Assembly (NCBI GenBank): GCA_947565185.1
Contig: CANODU010000001.1
Location: 62,001 to 126,000 of the forward strand
Reading direction: 5' to 3'
Origin: an uncultured Eggerthellaceae bacterium
GTDB lineage: Bacteria > Actinomycetota > Coriobacteriia > Coriobacteriales > Eggerthellaceae
Length of the DNA stretch: 64,000 nucleotides
Of the stretch, positions 47,425 through 56,046 are shown one piece after another. Both the position numbers and the translations under genes were made by a program. Position 1 is the stretch's first letter. Each line of letters begins with the position of its first letter. Under the pieces are notes generated by a model. It was not told the DNA's origin, ran no database searches, and saw only the letters and a list, made by a program, of their open reading frames with translations.

Positions 47425-48114
47425 GTGATCATCGCCATCGACGGGCCGGCGGGCGCCGGCAAATCCAGCGTGGCACGTGCTTGCGCCAAGAAGCTGGGCT
47501 TTCGCTGTTTGGATACCGGTGCCATGTATCGCGCTGTGGCATGGCTGGCGGTCCAACAAGGCGTTGCTGTGACCGACGAGGAGTCGCTGGGCGCCTTGGC
47601 GCGCAGTGCGAGCATCGTCTTCTTGCATGATGAGGGGGATCCGGTCGCGCGAGGGATCACCATCAACGGTCACGATGTGACGAAGGCCATCCGCACCCCT
47701 GAGATAGACAAGGCCGTGAGCCCTGTCTCAGCAGCGGGCCCTGTGCGCGAAGCCATGACCGAACAGCAGCGACGCATTGGACAAGGTGGAGATTACGTCA
47801 TAGAGGGTCGCGATATCGGCACGGTCGTCTTTCCCGATGCGGAGCTCAAGATCTTCCTCACGGCCACCAATGAGGAGCGGGCTCATCGACGCGTTCGGCA
47901 GAATGCGGATACGGGCGTGGGATCCATCGACTATGCCGAGGTGTTGGCAGATATCATTCGCCGCGACGAAGCGGATTCCAGTCGAGGGAATGCGCCTTTG
48001 GCGGCTGCCGCTGATGCGAAGCTCATCGATTCCACGGGTACCTATATAGAAGACATCATCGAGAACATCTGCGTGTTGGCGAACCTTGCCCGTGCAGACG
48101 GTAAGGCGCGCTAG
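47425..48114 (+). CDS. cmk: Cytidylate kinase
   Basis: Phosphorylates CMP and dCMP. The 229-aa product opens IIAIDGPAGAGKSSVARA (P-loop), with CLDTGAMYRAVAW, the YVIEGRDIGTVVFPDAELKI segment, and the LID-like ERAHRRVRQN region. The GTG start directly follows the aroA stop with GGAGG 7 nt upstream. Confidence 0.95.
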   Translation: MIIAIDGPAGAGKSSVARACAKKLGFRCLDTGAMYRAVAWLAVQQGVAVTDEESLGALARSASIVFLHDEGDPVARGITINGHDVTKAIRTPEIDKAVSPVSAAGPVREAMTEQQRRIGQGGDYVIEGRDIGTVVFPDAELKIFLTATNEERAHRRVRQNADTGVGSIDYAEVLADIIRRDEADSSRGNAPLAAAADAKLIDSTGTYIEDIIENICVLANLARADGKAR

Positions 48115-48115
48115 C

Positions 48116-48940
48116 ATGGGCTTGTTCTTGCCCTATGAGAAGATGTGGGATATGCCGCTTGGTGGCGTGTCTGATGAGAAGCAGATCCCGCATTGGTTCG
48201 GCAACCTGGCCTATGTCTTGGTGGGGGGCGTCTGCAAGCTGCTCTTCCGCTACACCGTCACCGGTCGCGAAACGCTCCGCGCGTTCAAGGACAAGTGCGG
48301 AGTGGTGGTGGTCTGCAACCACACCTCCTTTTTGGATGTGGCATTCATCTATCTCTCTGCGCGGCCCAAGCAATGGATCCGCCTCATGGGGCGCGATTCG
48401 CTCTTCGACAATGCCCATGGCCTGGTGGGGCAGATCCTCTCGCGCGTGGGTGCGTTCCCGGTGAAGCGTGACAGCTCTGATCGCACCTCCATCAAGCGCG
48501 CGGCGCGCATGCTGAAAGCTGACGAGCTGGTAGGCATCCTGCCTGAGGGCACCCGCCGCGGCAAAGGGTCGAAGGTGCCTACGCTCCATGCGGGTGCTGC
48601 CTTCGTGGCGAAGATGGGGCATGCGCCCATCCTCCCCATGACCGTGCGCAATGCTGAGCTGGTGAAGCAAAAAGGGCAGCGCATCCGCTTCCCGAAGATA
48701 TCCATCGCCTATGGCAGCCCCATCCTGCTCTCGGATTTCGACTTCCTGCCGAAGGCCGACCGCCTTGAGGCATGTACCTGGTATGCCATGCGCGAATGCT
48801 TTGCGCTGTCTTTGCGCGTGGATGCTGAGGATGTGGACATGGCTGCGCTCTTCCCTGAGTCGCCTGATCTTGCGCACGTGTTTCGCGAGCACCCCATCCC
48901 TTCCCGCACTCCCGCTGAGGCCATAGCAGCATGCAGGTGA
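48116..48940 (+). CDS. plsC: 1-acyl-glycerol-3-phosphate acyltransferase
   Basis: Acylates lysophosphatidic acid in phospholipid synthesis at the membrane. In 274 aa it shows the acyltransferase motifs VVCNHTSFLDVAFIY (HX4D), AFPVKRDSSDRTS, and LPEGTRRGKGSK (EGT). A hydrophobic stretch (LAYVLVGGVCKLLF) may anchor it. ATG 48116 is 1 bp after the cmk stop; an upstream GTG at 48086 is possible. Overlaps ispH by 10 bp. The cmk-plsC-ispH order is conserved in many Gram-positives. Confidence 0.93.
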   Translation: MGLFLPYEKMWDMPLGGVSDEKQIPHWFGNLAYVLVGGVCKLLFRYTVTGRETLRAFKDKCGVVVVCNHTSFLDVAFIYLSARPKQWIRLMGRDSLFDNAHGLVGQILSRVGAFPVKRDSSDRTSIKRAARMLKADELVGILPEGTRRGKGSKVPTLHAGAAFVAKMGHAPILPMTVRNAELVKQKGQRIRFPKISIAYGSPILLSDFDFLPKADRLEACTWYAMRECFALSLRVDAEDVDMAALFPESPDLAHVFREHPIPSRTPAEAIAACR

Positions 48941-49776
48941 CGCTTGCCCCGTTCGCGGGCGCATGCTATGGCGTGCAGCGAGCGCTGGACATGGTGGAGG
49001 GGCTCGTGGACGTTGGGGTTGAGGTGTCCACCTTAGGTCCGCTCATCCATAATCCGCAAGTGGTGAGCAAGCTTGAAGCGAGCGGCGTGCGCGTCGTGGA
49101 CGAGGTGGATGAGGTGCGCGGAGGCACCGTTGTCATCCGCAGCCATGGCGTGACGCCGTCAGTGCGGGCGCGCATCGCGCAGTGCGGCTTGGAGGTGGCT
49201 GATGCCACCTGTCCTCATGTGGCGCGCGCGCAAGATGCTGCCGCTGAGCTAGCGCGTGCGGGCTGCCACGTGCTGGTGGTAGGGGAGGCGGGCCATCCAG
49301 AAGTGGAGGGGCTCGTTGCCTATGCGCGCGAAGATGGAGCGGCGGCTGATGTGGTGCTCACGCCTGCTGACATCCCGGATGGCATCGCTGATCCTGTCGG
49401 CGTCGTCGTCCAGACCACGCAGACGCGCGAGAATCTGGATAGCATCATCGAAGCCCTTACAAAGCTGGGTCTTCACCCGCGCATCAAGGACACCATCTGC
49501 TCAGCTACGCGCAAGCGCCAAAAGACCGCCTGTGATCTGGCATCGGATGTGGATGCCATGGTGGTCATCGGCGGCCGGAATTCCTCGAACACCACGCGCC
49601 TCTCGGAGATATGCGCACGAGCGTGTCCGAAGACCTTCCATGTGGAAGGGCCCGATGAGATAGCGCATCTGGATCTAGCGGGTGTGCGCCATGTGGGCGT
49701 CACTGCCGGTGCCTCCACGCCGGAGGATCAGATCGCATCCGTCATCAGCGCGCTTGCGGCATGGGATGCGCAGTGA
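48931..49776 (+). CDS. ispH: 4-hydroxy-3-methylbut-2-enyl diphosphate reductase
   Basis: Last step of the MEP isoprenoid pathway; reduces HMBPP to IPP and DMAPP with a [4Fe-4S] cluster. The 281-aa protein has the three cluster cysteines: C12 in FAGACYGVQRAL, the Cys of VADATCPHVARAQ, and the Cys of KDTICSATRKRQ. It also has RSHGVTP and the GRNSSNTTRL substrate loop. Starts inside plsC, ends inside the DUF512 gene (16-bp overlap). Confidence 0.95.
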   Translation: MQVTLAPFAGACYGVQRALDMVEGLVDVGVEVSTLGPLIHNPQVVSKLEASGVRVVDEVDEVRGGTVVIRSHGVTPSVRARIAQCGLEVADATCPHVARAQDAAAELARAGCHVLVVGEAGHPEVEGLVAYAREDGAAADVVLTPADIPDGIADPVGVVVQTTQTRENLDSIIEALTKLGLHPRIKDTICSATRKRQKTACDLASDVDAMVVIGGRNSSNTTRLSEICARACPKTFHVEGPDEIAHLDLAGVRHVGVTAGASTPEDQIASVISALAAWDAQ

Positions 49777-51140
49777 CCACGCGTGCCATCATCGCCTCGG
49801 TGGATGCGGGATCGCCTGCGGCTTGCGCGGGCTTTCAAGCAGGAGATACCATCACCTTCGTCGATGGACAGCCGGTACGGGATATCCTGGACTGGCAGTG
49901 GCTCACCACAGAGGATGTGGTGGATATCTCCTACGTCGGGCGCGATGGAGATGAGGGCTGCGTTCCAGTGGAGCGCGACTGGGCAGAGAGTTGGGGCATC
50001 ACCTTTGAAGGCGTCCTCTTCGATGGCGTTCGCACGTGCCGGAATGCCTGCACGTTCTGCTTCATGCGCCAGCTGCCACAAGGCTTGCGGTCCTCTCTGT
50101 ATGTGCGCGACGATGATTTCCGCCTGAGCTTCCTCCAGGGCAATTTCGTCACGCTCACGAACCTGACCGATGAGGATGTGCGTCGCATCATCACGCAGCG
50201 CATCTCTCCTTTGCGGGTGTCGCTCCATGCAGTGGATGGTGCGGTGCGCACGGCGCTCATGGGCAGGCATGCACCGGCAGGCTTGGCGAATCTGGAAGCG
50301 CTCTTGGATGCGGGCATCCAGGTGGATGCGCAGATCGTGCTGGTGCCGGGCGTGAATGACGGAACCGTGTTGGACGAGACGCTGGCGTGGGCCTATGAGA
50401 GAGCTGGCATCCGGTCAGTGGGCATCGTGCCTTTGGGCTATACAGCCCATCAAGATGCCTTCTGCGAGAGCTTCGATGATCCGCGTGAGGCATCGTCGGT
50501 GATAGAGCAGATCCGTCCCTTCCAAGAGCGGGCCATGGCTGAGCGCGGCATCGCTTGGGCTTTCGCATCCGATGAGCTGTATCTGGACGCCTACGGTAAG
50601 GCGGTGCTCGATCATCTCCCGGATGCAGCGTTCTACGGGGACTTCCCGCTCTTCGAAGATGGGATCGGGATCGTGCGGGCGTCAGTGGATGGCTTCGCGC
50701 ACGCGGTGTCAACGGGTGCAGCTCTTAAAGCGGCAGACGCGCTGGCAAAGGCGCGGATATCTGCTCATCTGGTCTGCGGCTTTTCCATGAAGCCCTACCT
50801 GCCACAGCTGATCGAGGCGTCTCCTTTGGCAAAGCGTCTGGTGCCGCTCTTCGTGCGCAACGATTTCTTCGGGGGCAATGTGGATGTGACGGGGCTCTTG
50901 GCAGGAGCGGATATGGCCCAGGCCATCCGCAACGCAGGGGAGGAAGATGCGCTCTTTCTGCTGCCTGCTGTTGCCTTCAATGCTGATGGCGTCACGATGG
51001 ATGACATGACCGCCGAGGATATCGGTGCGCTCTCGGGGCGCCCGGTTCAGGTGGTGCCCTCCAATCCGTTAGACTGTATCGATCATCTGATCAAGATCGG
51101 GGAGGAAAAGAGGACATGGCGCTGCCCCTCGTTGCAGTAG
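49761..51140 (+). CDS. DUF512 radical SAM protein with PDZ-like N-terminus
   Basis: A 459-aa protein whose order is: an N-terminal PDZ-like segment (about 8-60: VDAGSPAACAGFQAGDTITF), then a CX3CX2C motif (C93, C97, C100 in RTCRNACTFCFMRQLP) of radical SAM type. The family-specific SLYVRDDDFRLSFLQGNFVT and the C-terminal DUF512 domain (from about 260) follow. The reaction is unknown. Homologues are widely next to der in Clostridia and Coriobacteriia, as here (25-bp overlap). The start could also be GTG 49773. Confidence 0.88.
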   Translation: MGCAVTTRAIIASVDAGSPAACAGFQAGDTITFVDGQPVRDILDWQWLTTEDVVDISYVGRDGDEGCVPVERDWAESWGITFEGVLFDGVRTCRNACTFCFMRQLPQGLRSSLYVRDDDFRLSFLQGNFVTLTNLTDEDVRRIITQRISPLRVSLHAVDGAVRTALMGRHAPAGLANLEALLDAGIQVDAQIVLVPGVNDGTVLDETLAWAYERAGIRSVGIVPLGYTAHQDAFCESFDDPREASSVIEQIRPFQERAMAERGIAWAFASDELYLDAYGKAVLDHLPDAAFYGDFPLFEDGIGIVRASVDGFAHAVSTGAALKAADALAKARISAHLVCGFSMKPYLPQLIEASPLAKRLVPLFVRNDFFGGNVDVTGLLAGADMAQAIRNAGEEDALFLLPAVAFNADGVTMDDMTAEDIGALSGRPVQVVPSNPLDCIDHLIKIGEEKRTWRCPSLQ

Positions 51141-52432
51141 TAGGACGACCGAATGTCGGGAAATCCACCTTCGTCAACAAGATCGCACAGTCAAACGATG
51201 CCATCGTCCATGAGATGCGTGGCGTCACGCGCGACCGCAGCTATCATGAGGCGGATTGGAACGGCGTGCACTTCATGTTGGTGGATACGGGCGGCATAGA
51301 GGTCTCCACAGACGATGACTTCCAGAAGTCCATCCGCGCGCAGGCCTACGAGGCGAAGGATCAAGCGGATATCATCCTGTTCATGGTGGATGGGAGATCT
51401 GGCGTGCAGACCGATGACGAAGAGGTGGCGCGCTTGCTCAAGCGGACGGGAAAGCCCGTCTTCCTCTTGGTGAACAAGCTGGATGACCCAAGCGCGGAAG
51501 CGGAGCTTTGGGAATACTATCCGCTGGGGCTGGGCGAGCCATGGCCGGTCTCTTCAGTGCATGGACACGGCACGGGGGATCTGCTGGATGCCATCGTGGA
51601 TGCCATCCGTGACGCAGGCCTGGATAAGGAGGAGGCCGATACGCCTGCGGTCAACATCGCCATCATCGGGCGTCCGAATGCGGGCAAATCATCCCTCACG
51701 AACAAGATGACCTCTGGCGAGCGCTCCATCGTGAGCCCCGTCGCGGGAACCACGCGCGATGCCATCGACACCCTCGTCGAACATGATGGGCAGCTCTATC
51801 GCATCGTGGATACGGCAGGGCTGCGGCAGAAGAGCAAGATCACCGAATCCGTGGAGTACTTCGGCTTCGTGCGCGCCATGCGGGCAATAGATCGGGCAGA
51901 TGTGGCGGTGCTCGTCATAGACGGCACGTTGGGCGTCACCAACGAGGATCAACGCGTAGCCAACTATGCTGCTGAGCGCGGCTGCGGGCTCGTCGTCGTG
52001 CTCAACAAGTGGGACATCGTCGAAGGCCCTGAAGCCAAGGAGAAGGTGCGCTTCGACTTAGAAGATGAGCTCGTGTTCGTGAGCTATGCGCCGGTCGTGG
52101 CCATATCGGCGCTTACGGGCAAGGGCGTGGAGCGGGTATGGAAGGCGGTCAAGGAAGCCTTCCAGGATTATTCCTCCACCCTTCCCACCGCGCGCTTGAA
52201 CCGCTGGCTCGCTGAGATCCAGGAGACCGGGCATACGGTCACGCGCGGCAAGACCGTGTTGCGCATCAAGTACGTCACGCAGACGGGCACCTGTCCGCCT
52301 CAGCTCACGTTCTTCTGCAACCGTCCTGATGTGGTGACAGACAACTACGAGCGCTTCTTGGAGAACAGGCTCCGCAAAGCATTCAGCCTCACAGGCACGC
52401 CTGTGCGCTTCAAGTTCAAGAAGAAGGATTAG
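51116..52432 (+). CDS. der: Ribosome-associated GTPase Der (EngA)
   Basis: Double-GTPase needed for 50S subunit assembly. The 438-aa product has G domain 1 (GRPNVGKSTFVN, DTGGIEV, NKLD), G domain 2 (GRPNAGKSSLTN, DTAGLRQKSK, NKWD), and a C-terminal KH-like domain (about 350-435). GGGGAGG lies about 10 nt before ATG 51116, inside the DUF512 gene. Followed 4 bp later by plsY. Confidence 0.96.
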   Translation: MALPLVAVVGRPNVGKSTFVNKIAQSNDAIVHEMRGVTRDRSYHEADWNGVHFMLVDTGGIEVSTDDDFQKSIRAQAYEAKDQADIILFMVDGRSGVQTDDEEVARLLKRTGKPVFLLVNKLDDPSAEAELWEYYPLGLGEPWPVSSVHGHGTGDLLDAIVDAIRDAGLDKEEADTPAVNIAIIGRPNAGKSSLTNKMTSGERSIVSPVAGTTRDAIDTLVEHDGQLYRIVDTAGLRQKSKITESVEYFGFVRAMRAIDRADVAVLVIDGTLGVTNEDQRVANYAAERGCGLVVVLNKWDIVEGPEAKEKVRFDLEDELVFVSYAPVVAISALTGKGVERVWKAVKEAFQDYSSTLPTARLNRWLAEIQETGHTVTRGKTVLRIKYVTQTGTCPPQLTFFCNRPDVVTDNYERFLENRLRKAFSLTGTPVRFKFKKKD

Positions 52433-52436
52433 CGCC

Positions 52437-53099
52437 ATGGCAGCATCGGTTGCGCTTCTGGCCCTGCTCTTCGTCTGCGCCTTCCTCTTGGGGTCCATCC
52501 CTTGGGGCGTCATCATCTCGCGGCTGGCCTATCACACTGACATCCGTGAGGTGGGATCGGGCAACATCGGCGCCACCAATGCCGTGCGCGCTCTGGGTGC
52601 GAAGGGCGGTGGCGTGGTCTTTGCCTTGGATGTCGCCAAGGGAGCGGTGGCCGGTGCGCTCGGGCGCCTGCTCTGGCCGCTGTTCATAGCGCCGGGGAGC
52701 CTGGATGTGCCCGATGTGGCGCTTCTGTGCGGATCTGTCGCCTTCGCGGGATGCGTATGGGGGCACATCTTCTGCCCTTGGCTGGGCTTCAAGGGCGGCA
52801 AGGGGATATCCGTCGCCGTGGGTTGCGAGATCTTCACGTTGGGCCCGGTGGGTGTGGGTGCGCTCTCAGAGCTTGCCGTGTTCCTCATCTTCGCAGCCAC
52901 GACGCGCTATGTCTCCTTAGGTTCCATCATGGCTGCCGTGGCGCTTCCTTTCATCGCGCTCGGGCTCATGTGGGGCAATTGGCTTGCCATCATCATAACG
53001 AGCGCGGTGGCGCTCACAGCCATCTGGGCGCATCGGGCGAATGTGGGACGCCTTGTTGCCGGGACAGAGCGTCGGTTCTCCTTCCGAAAGGAATCCTGA
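52437..53099 (+). CDS. plsY: Acyl-phosphate glycerol-3-phosphate acyltransferase
   Basis: Membrane enzyme making 1-acyl-glycerol-3-phosphate from acyl-phosphate. The 220-aa product has about six helices and the PlsY motifs LLGSIPWGVIISRL, VGSGNIGATNAVRALG, and GHIFCPWLGFKGGKGIS. It sits between der and gpsA and, together with gpsA and plsC, covers the entry to phospholipid synthesis. Confidence 0.94.
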   Translation: MAASVALLALLFVCAFLLGSIPWGVIISRLAYHTDIREVGSGNIGATNAVRALGAKGGGVVFALDVAKGAVAGALGRLLWPLFIAPGSLDVPDVALLCGSVAFAGCVWGHIFCPWLGFKGGKGISVAVGCEIFTLGPVGVGALSELAVFLIFAATTRYVSLGSIMAAVALPFIALGLMWGNWLAIIITSAVALTAIWAHRANVGRLVAGTERRFSFRKES

Positions 53100-53100
53100 A

Positions 53101-54096
53101 ATGAAGGTGTGCGTCATAGGATCGGGCTCGTGGGGCACAGCCCTCTCACAGGTCTTGGCGGATGCGGGTTCTGCGGTCTCGCTCGTGGCGCGACGCGAAG
53201 AGGTGGCGGCTTCCATCAATCGCGTACATCGCAATCCTGATTATCTTGCTGATGCTGTGCTCTCTGAGAACGTGCGCGCCACGTGCAGCGCTTTAGAAGG
53301 GCTTGCTCAGGCAGATGCCTGTGTGGTGGTCACCCCTTCGCGCTACCTGAGGGATACCGCGCACATGCTGTGCGGCCTCATCCCGTCCCATCTTCCCATC
53401 GTCATCTGCTCCAAGGGGGCTGAGGCAGGCACCGGTGCCCTTCCCGTTGAGGTGTTCGAACAGGAGCTGGGGAATAAGGACAGGCTCTGCGTCCTCTCTG
53501 GCCCAACCCATGCCGAAGAGGTGGTGCATCGCATCCCGTCGGGGGCGGTCTGCGCTTCTTCCTCTGAGGCCACCGCCGTGCTCTTCCGCGACCTCTTCTC
53601 CACGGATTACTTTCGCACCTACACCTCCGATGACGTGGTGGGTGTAGAGCTCTGTGGCGCCTTCAAGAACGTCATCGCCATCGCGGTGGGCATCTCCTAC
53701 GGGCTGGGGATGGGGGATGATACGGCCGCCATGCTCATCACGCGCGGCCTGGCAGAGATGGGACGCTGCGCTGGCGCTTGTGGTGGGGAGGCGCTCACCT
53801 GCATGGGCCTGGCGGGTGCAGGAGACATGGTGGTCACCTGCATGTCGCGCCATTCGCGCAACCGCCGCTTCGGCGAAGACTACATCGCCCACGGCAAGAC
53901 GCTTGCGGATTTCGAAGCGGATACGCATATGGTGGTAGAGGGCGCTTTGGCCTGCAAGACGTTGGAGGTGCTCGGACGTCGCCATGAAGTTGAGCTTCCG
54001 TTGACAGATGCGGTGCGGGCCATCATCTGGCAGGGTGCAGACCCTATGCTCGTAGCGCGGACGCTCTTGGATCGTCCGCTGCGCAGCGAATTCTGA
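53101..54096 (+). CDS. gpsA: Glycerol-3-phosphate dehydrogenase [NAD(P)+]
   Basis: Reduces dihydroxyacetone phosphate to sn-glycerol-3-phosphate for membrane lipids. The 331-aa product has the Rossmann motif IGSGSWGTALSQVLADAG, SGPTHAEEV, catalytic Lys in GAFKNVIAIAVG, and AGAGDMVVTCMSRHSRNRRF. ATG 53101 is 1 bp after the plsY stop with GAAAGGAA upstream; the open frame from 53041 lies in plsY. Confidence 0.95.
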   Translation: MKVCVIGSGSWGTALSQVLADAGSAVSLVARREEVAASINRVHRNPDYLADAVLSENVRATCSALEGLAQADACVVVTPSRYLRDTAHMLCGLIPSHLPIVICSKGAEAGTGALPVEVFEQELGNKDRLCVLSGPTHAEEVVHRIPSGAVCASSSEATAVLFRDLFSTDYFRTYTSDDVVGVELCGAFKNVIAIAVGISYGLGMGDDTAAMLITRGLAEMGRCAGACGGEALTCMGLAGAGDMVVTCMSRHSRNRRFGEDYIAHGKTLADFEADTHMVVEGALACKTLEVLGRRHEVELPLTDAVRAIIWQGADPMLVARTLLDRPLRSEF

Positions 54097-54131
54097 GAGA
54101 GGGTGGCGCGCGTGATGCGCGGGATCCTCTC
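54097..54131 (+). repeat. Stem-loop between gpsA and ackA
   Basis: GAGAGG (54097-54102) pairs with CCTCTC (54126-54131), and CGCGC (54107-54111) pairs with GCGCG (54117-54121), separated by a symmetric 4x4 internal loop. No T-run follows, so it may be an RNA-stability or processing element rather than a terminator. Confidence 0.4.
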
Positions 54132-54160
54132 GAACTATGAATGACCGTGAGGAGGAGAGC

Positions 54161-55378
54161 ATGCGCGTTCTGGTGGTGAATGCAGGCAGCTCAAGCCTGA
54201 AATGCCAGCTCATAGAGACCGATGGCAAGGTGTCGCTCATGCGCTGCTTGGCTGAGAAGGTAGGCAGCCCGGATGCATACATGAATGTGTCCTTCGCGCC
54301 GGATTTCCAGAAGACCACCTACAACGTGGCAGGGCTTACGGTGCCCGAATGCCTGCGAAAGCTTTTGGATATCCTCGTGGATGATCCTGAGAGTCCCATC
54401 AGCGGCTTGGATCAGATCGATGCTGTGGGCAACCGCATCGTGGCAGGTGGCGAGCATTTCAGCAAGGCGGCTCTCATCGATGATGCGGCGCGGGAGAAGC
54501 TGGCGCTTTGCGAAGAGCTGGCGCCGCTGCACAACCCGCCTGCGGATGCTTGCATCGACATGATGCGCACGATGATGCCTGCTACTCCGGAAGTGGCTGT
54601 GTTCGACACCGCTTTTCATACCACCATGCCTCCGAAGGCCTATCTCTATCCGTTGCCCATGCGCTACTACGACAAGTATCGCATCCGCCGCTACGGCGCC
54701 CATGGCACGAGCCATCGCTATGCTGCGCAGCAGGCGGCGAACCTCTTGGGGCGGCCTTTGCGCGATCTGGGCCTCATCACCTGCCACTTGGGCAATGGCG
54801 GTTCCATCACTGCGGTGAACCACGGGAAATCCATCGACACCACCATGGGATTCACGCCTTTAGAGGGTCTCATGATGGGCACGCGCTCAGGTTCCATCGA
54901 CCCTGCCATCATCACCTATATCATGCGTCGCGAGAACATCAGCTTCGATGAGATGGATTCGGTCCTCAATCGCGAGAGCGGCATCTTGGGCGTATCGGGC
55001 ATATCGGCGGATATGCGTGATGTGCTGGATGCCATGGATGAGGGCAACGAGCAAGCGCAGCTGGCCATCGACATGTACGTCTATCGCATCCAGAAGGCCA
55101 TTGGAGGGTTCTATGCAGCCATGACGCGCACTGATGCTGTGGTCATGACAGCGGGCATCGGCGAGAACTCCGCAGAGCTGCGCGAGCGCATCTTCGATGG
55201 TCTAGCACACATGGGCATGATCTTGGACAAGAAGCGCAATGACGTCACGGGTCAGATCGGCGTGAACCGCATCATCTCCATAGATGACAGCCCCATCAAG
55301 ATCTGCGTCGTGACCACCGACGAAGAGATGCGCATTGCGCGCGAGACGGACAATCTGGTGAGCCAAGCCTCTGCGTAG
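54161..55378 (+). CDS. ackA: Acetate kinase
   Basis: Makes ATP from acetyl phosphate in fermentation. The 405-aa product has VLVVNAGSSSLKCQL, the LHNPPADACI loop, FDTAFHTTMPPKAYLYPL, GAHGTSHRY, HLGNGGSITAV and the MTAGIGENSAELRERI end motif. ATG 54161 is set by GAGGAGGAG; an ATG at 54137 is open but lacks such a site. The usual partner pta is not in the window. Confidence 0.96.
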   Translation: MRVLVVNAGSSSLKCQLIETDGKVSLMRCLAEKVGSPDAYMNVSFAPDFQKTTYNVAGLTVPECLRKLLDILVDDPESPISGLDQIDAVGNRIVAGGEHFSKAALIDDAAREKLALCEELAPLHNPPADACIDMMRTMMPATPEVAVFDTAFHTTMPPKAYLYPLPMRYYDKYRIRRYGAHGTSHRYAAQQAANLLGRPLRDLGLITCHLGNGGSITAVNHGKSIDTTMGFTPLEGLMMGTRSGSIDPAIITYIMRRENISFDEMDSVLNRESGILGVSGISADMRDVLDAMDEGNEQAQLAIDMYVYRIQKAIGGFYAAMTRTDAVVMTAGIGENSAELRERIFDGLAHMGMILDKKRNDVTGQIGVNRIISIDDSPIKICVVTTDEEMRIARETDNLVSQASA

Positions 55379-55431
55379 GGCAGGCGCTTGGGCCTTTGGG
55401 CACGAACGAGCAGGGAAAGGGAACTGACGAC

Positions 55432-56034
55432 GTGAACATCGCGGTCTATTGCGGGTCGAGCCCGCTTGCGCTTGAACCTTTGAAGGAAGCGGCGCGACAG
55501 CTGGGGACATGGATCGGCAAGAGCGGCCATGCTCTCGTCTACGGCGGCAGCTCCATCGGGCTCATGGGGGAGGTATCCGCGTCTACGCTTTCAGCGGGAG
55601 GAGAGGTCTTCGGCGTTGAGCCGCAGTTCTTCATCGATGCTGGCGTAGCACAGCATGATCTCACGCGCCTTTATGTGGTCCAGACCATGGAAGAGCGCAA
55701 AGCGCTGATGATAGAGCTGGCTGATGTGTTCGTGGCGCTCCCGGGAGGCGTGGGCACCCTTGAGGAGATCTCAGAGATCATGAGCCGCATCCGTCTGCAG
55801 ATGACGCCCGGGCCGTGCTACTTCCTTGACCTGGACGGCTTCTATGAGGGATTGCGCTCATTGTTGAGACGCATGGTAAAAGCGCGCTTCATCGAAGAGG
55901 AGCATGTGGATCGTGGCTTCATCTTCGCTGACACCACCCGTGAGCTCATCGCGCTCTTGGAGATGCGGTCAGCTGAGGCGTGTCCTGCGTGCGGATATCC
56001 CGTGGTGCCTGAATCCAACATCGCGCGAGGCTGA
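55432..56034 (+). CDS. LOG family (TIGR00730) protein
   Basis: Probable cytokinin riboside 5'-monophosphate phosphoribohydrolase-like enzyme; the natural substrate in bacteria is often unclear. The 200-aa protein has IAVYCGSSPLALEP, LVYGGSSIGLMGEVS, the RKALMIELADVFVALPGG segment and the PGGVGTLEE motif. A short C-terminal tail has a CPACGYPV knuckle. GTG 55432 has GGGAAAGGG about 11 nt upstream; the frame stays open to 55396 (TTG). Convergent with pckA. Confidence 0.88.
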   Translation: MNIAVYCGSSPLALEPLKEAARQLGTWIGKSGHALVYGGSSIGLMGEVSASTLSAGGEVFGVEPQFFIDAGVAQHDLTRLYVVQTMEERKALMIELADVFVALPGGVGTLEEISEIMSRIRLQMTPGPCYFLDLDGFYEGLRSLLRRMVKARFIEEEHVDRGFIFADTTRELIALLEMRSAEACPACGYPVVPESNIARG

Positions 56035-56046
56035 TCCTCTCACGTC

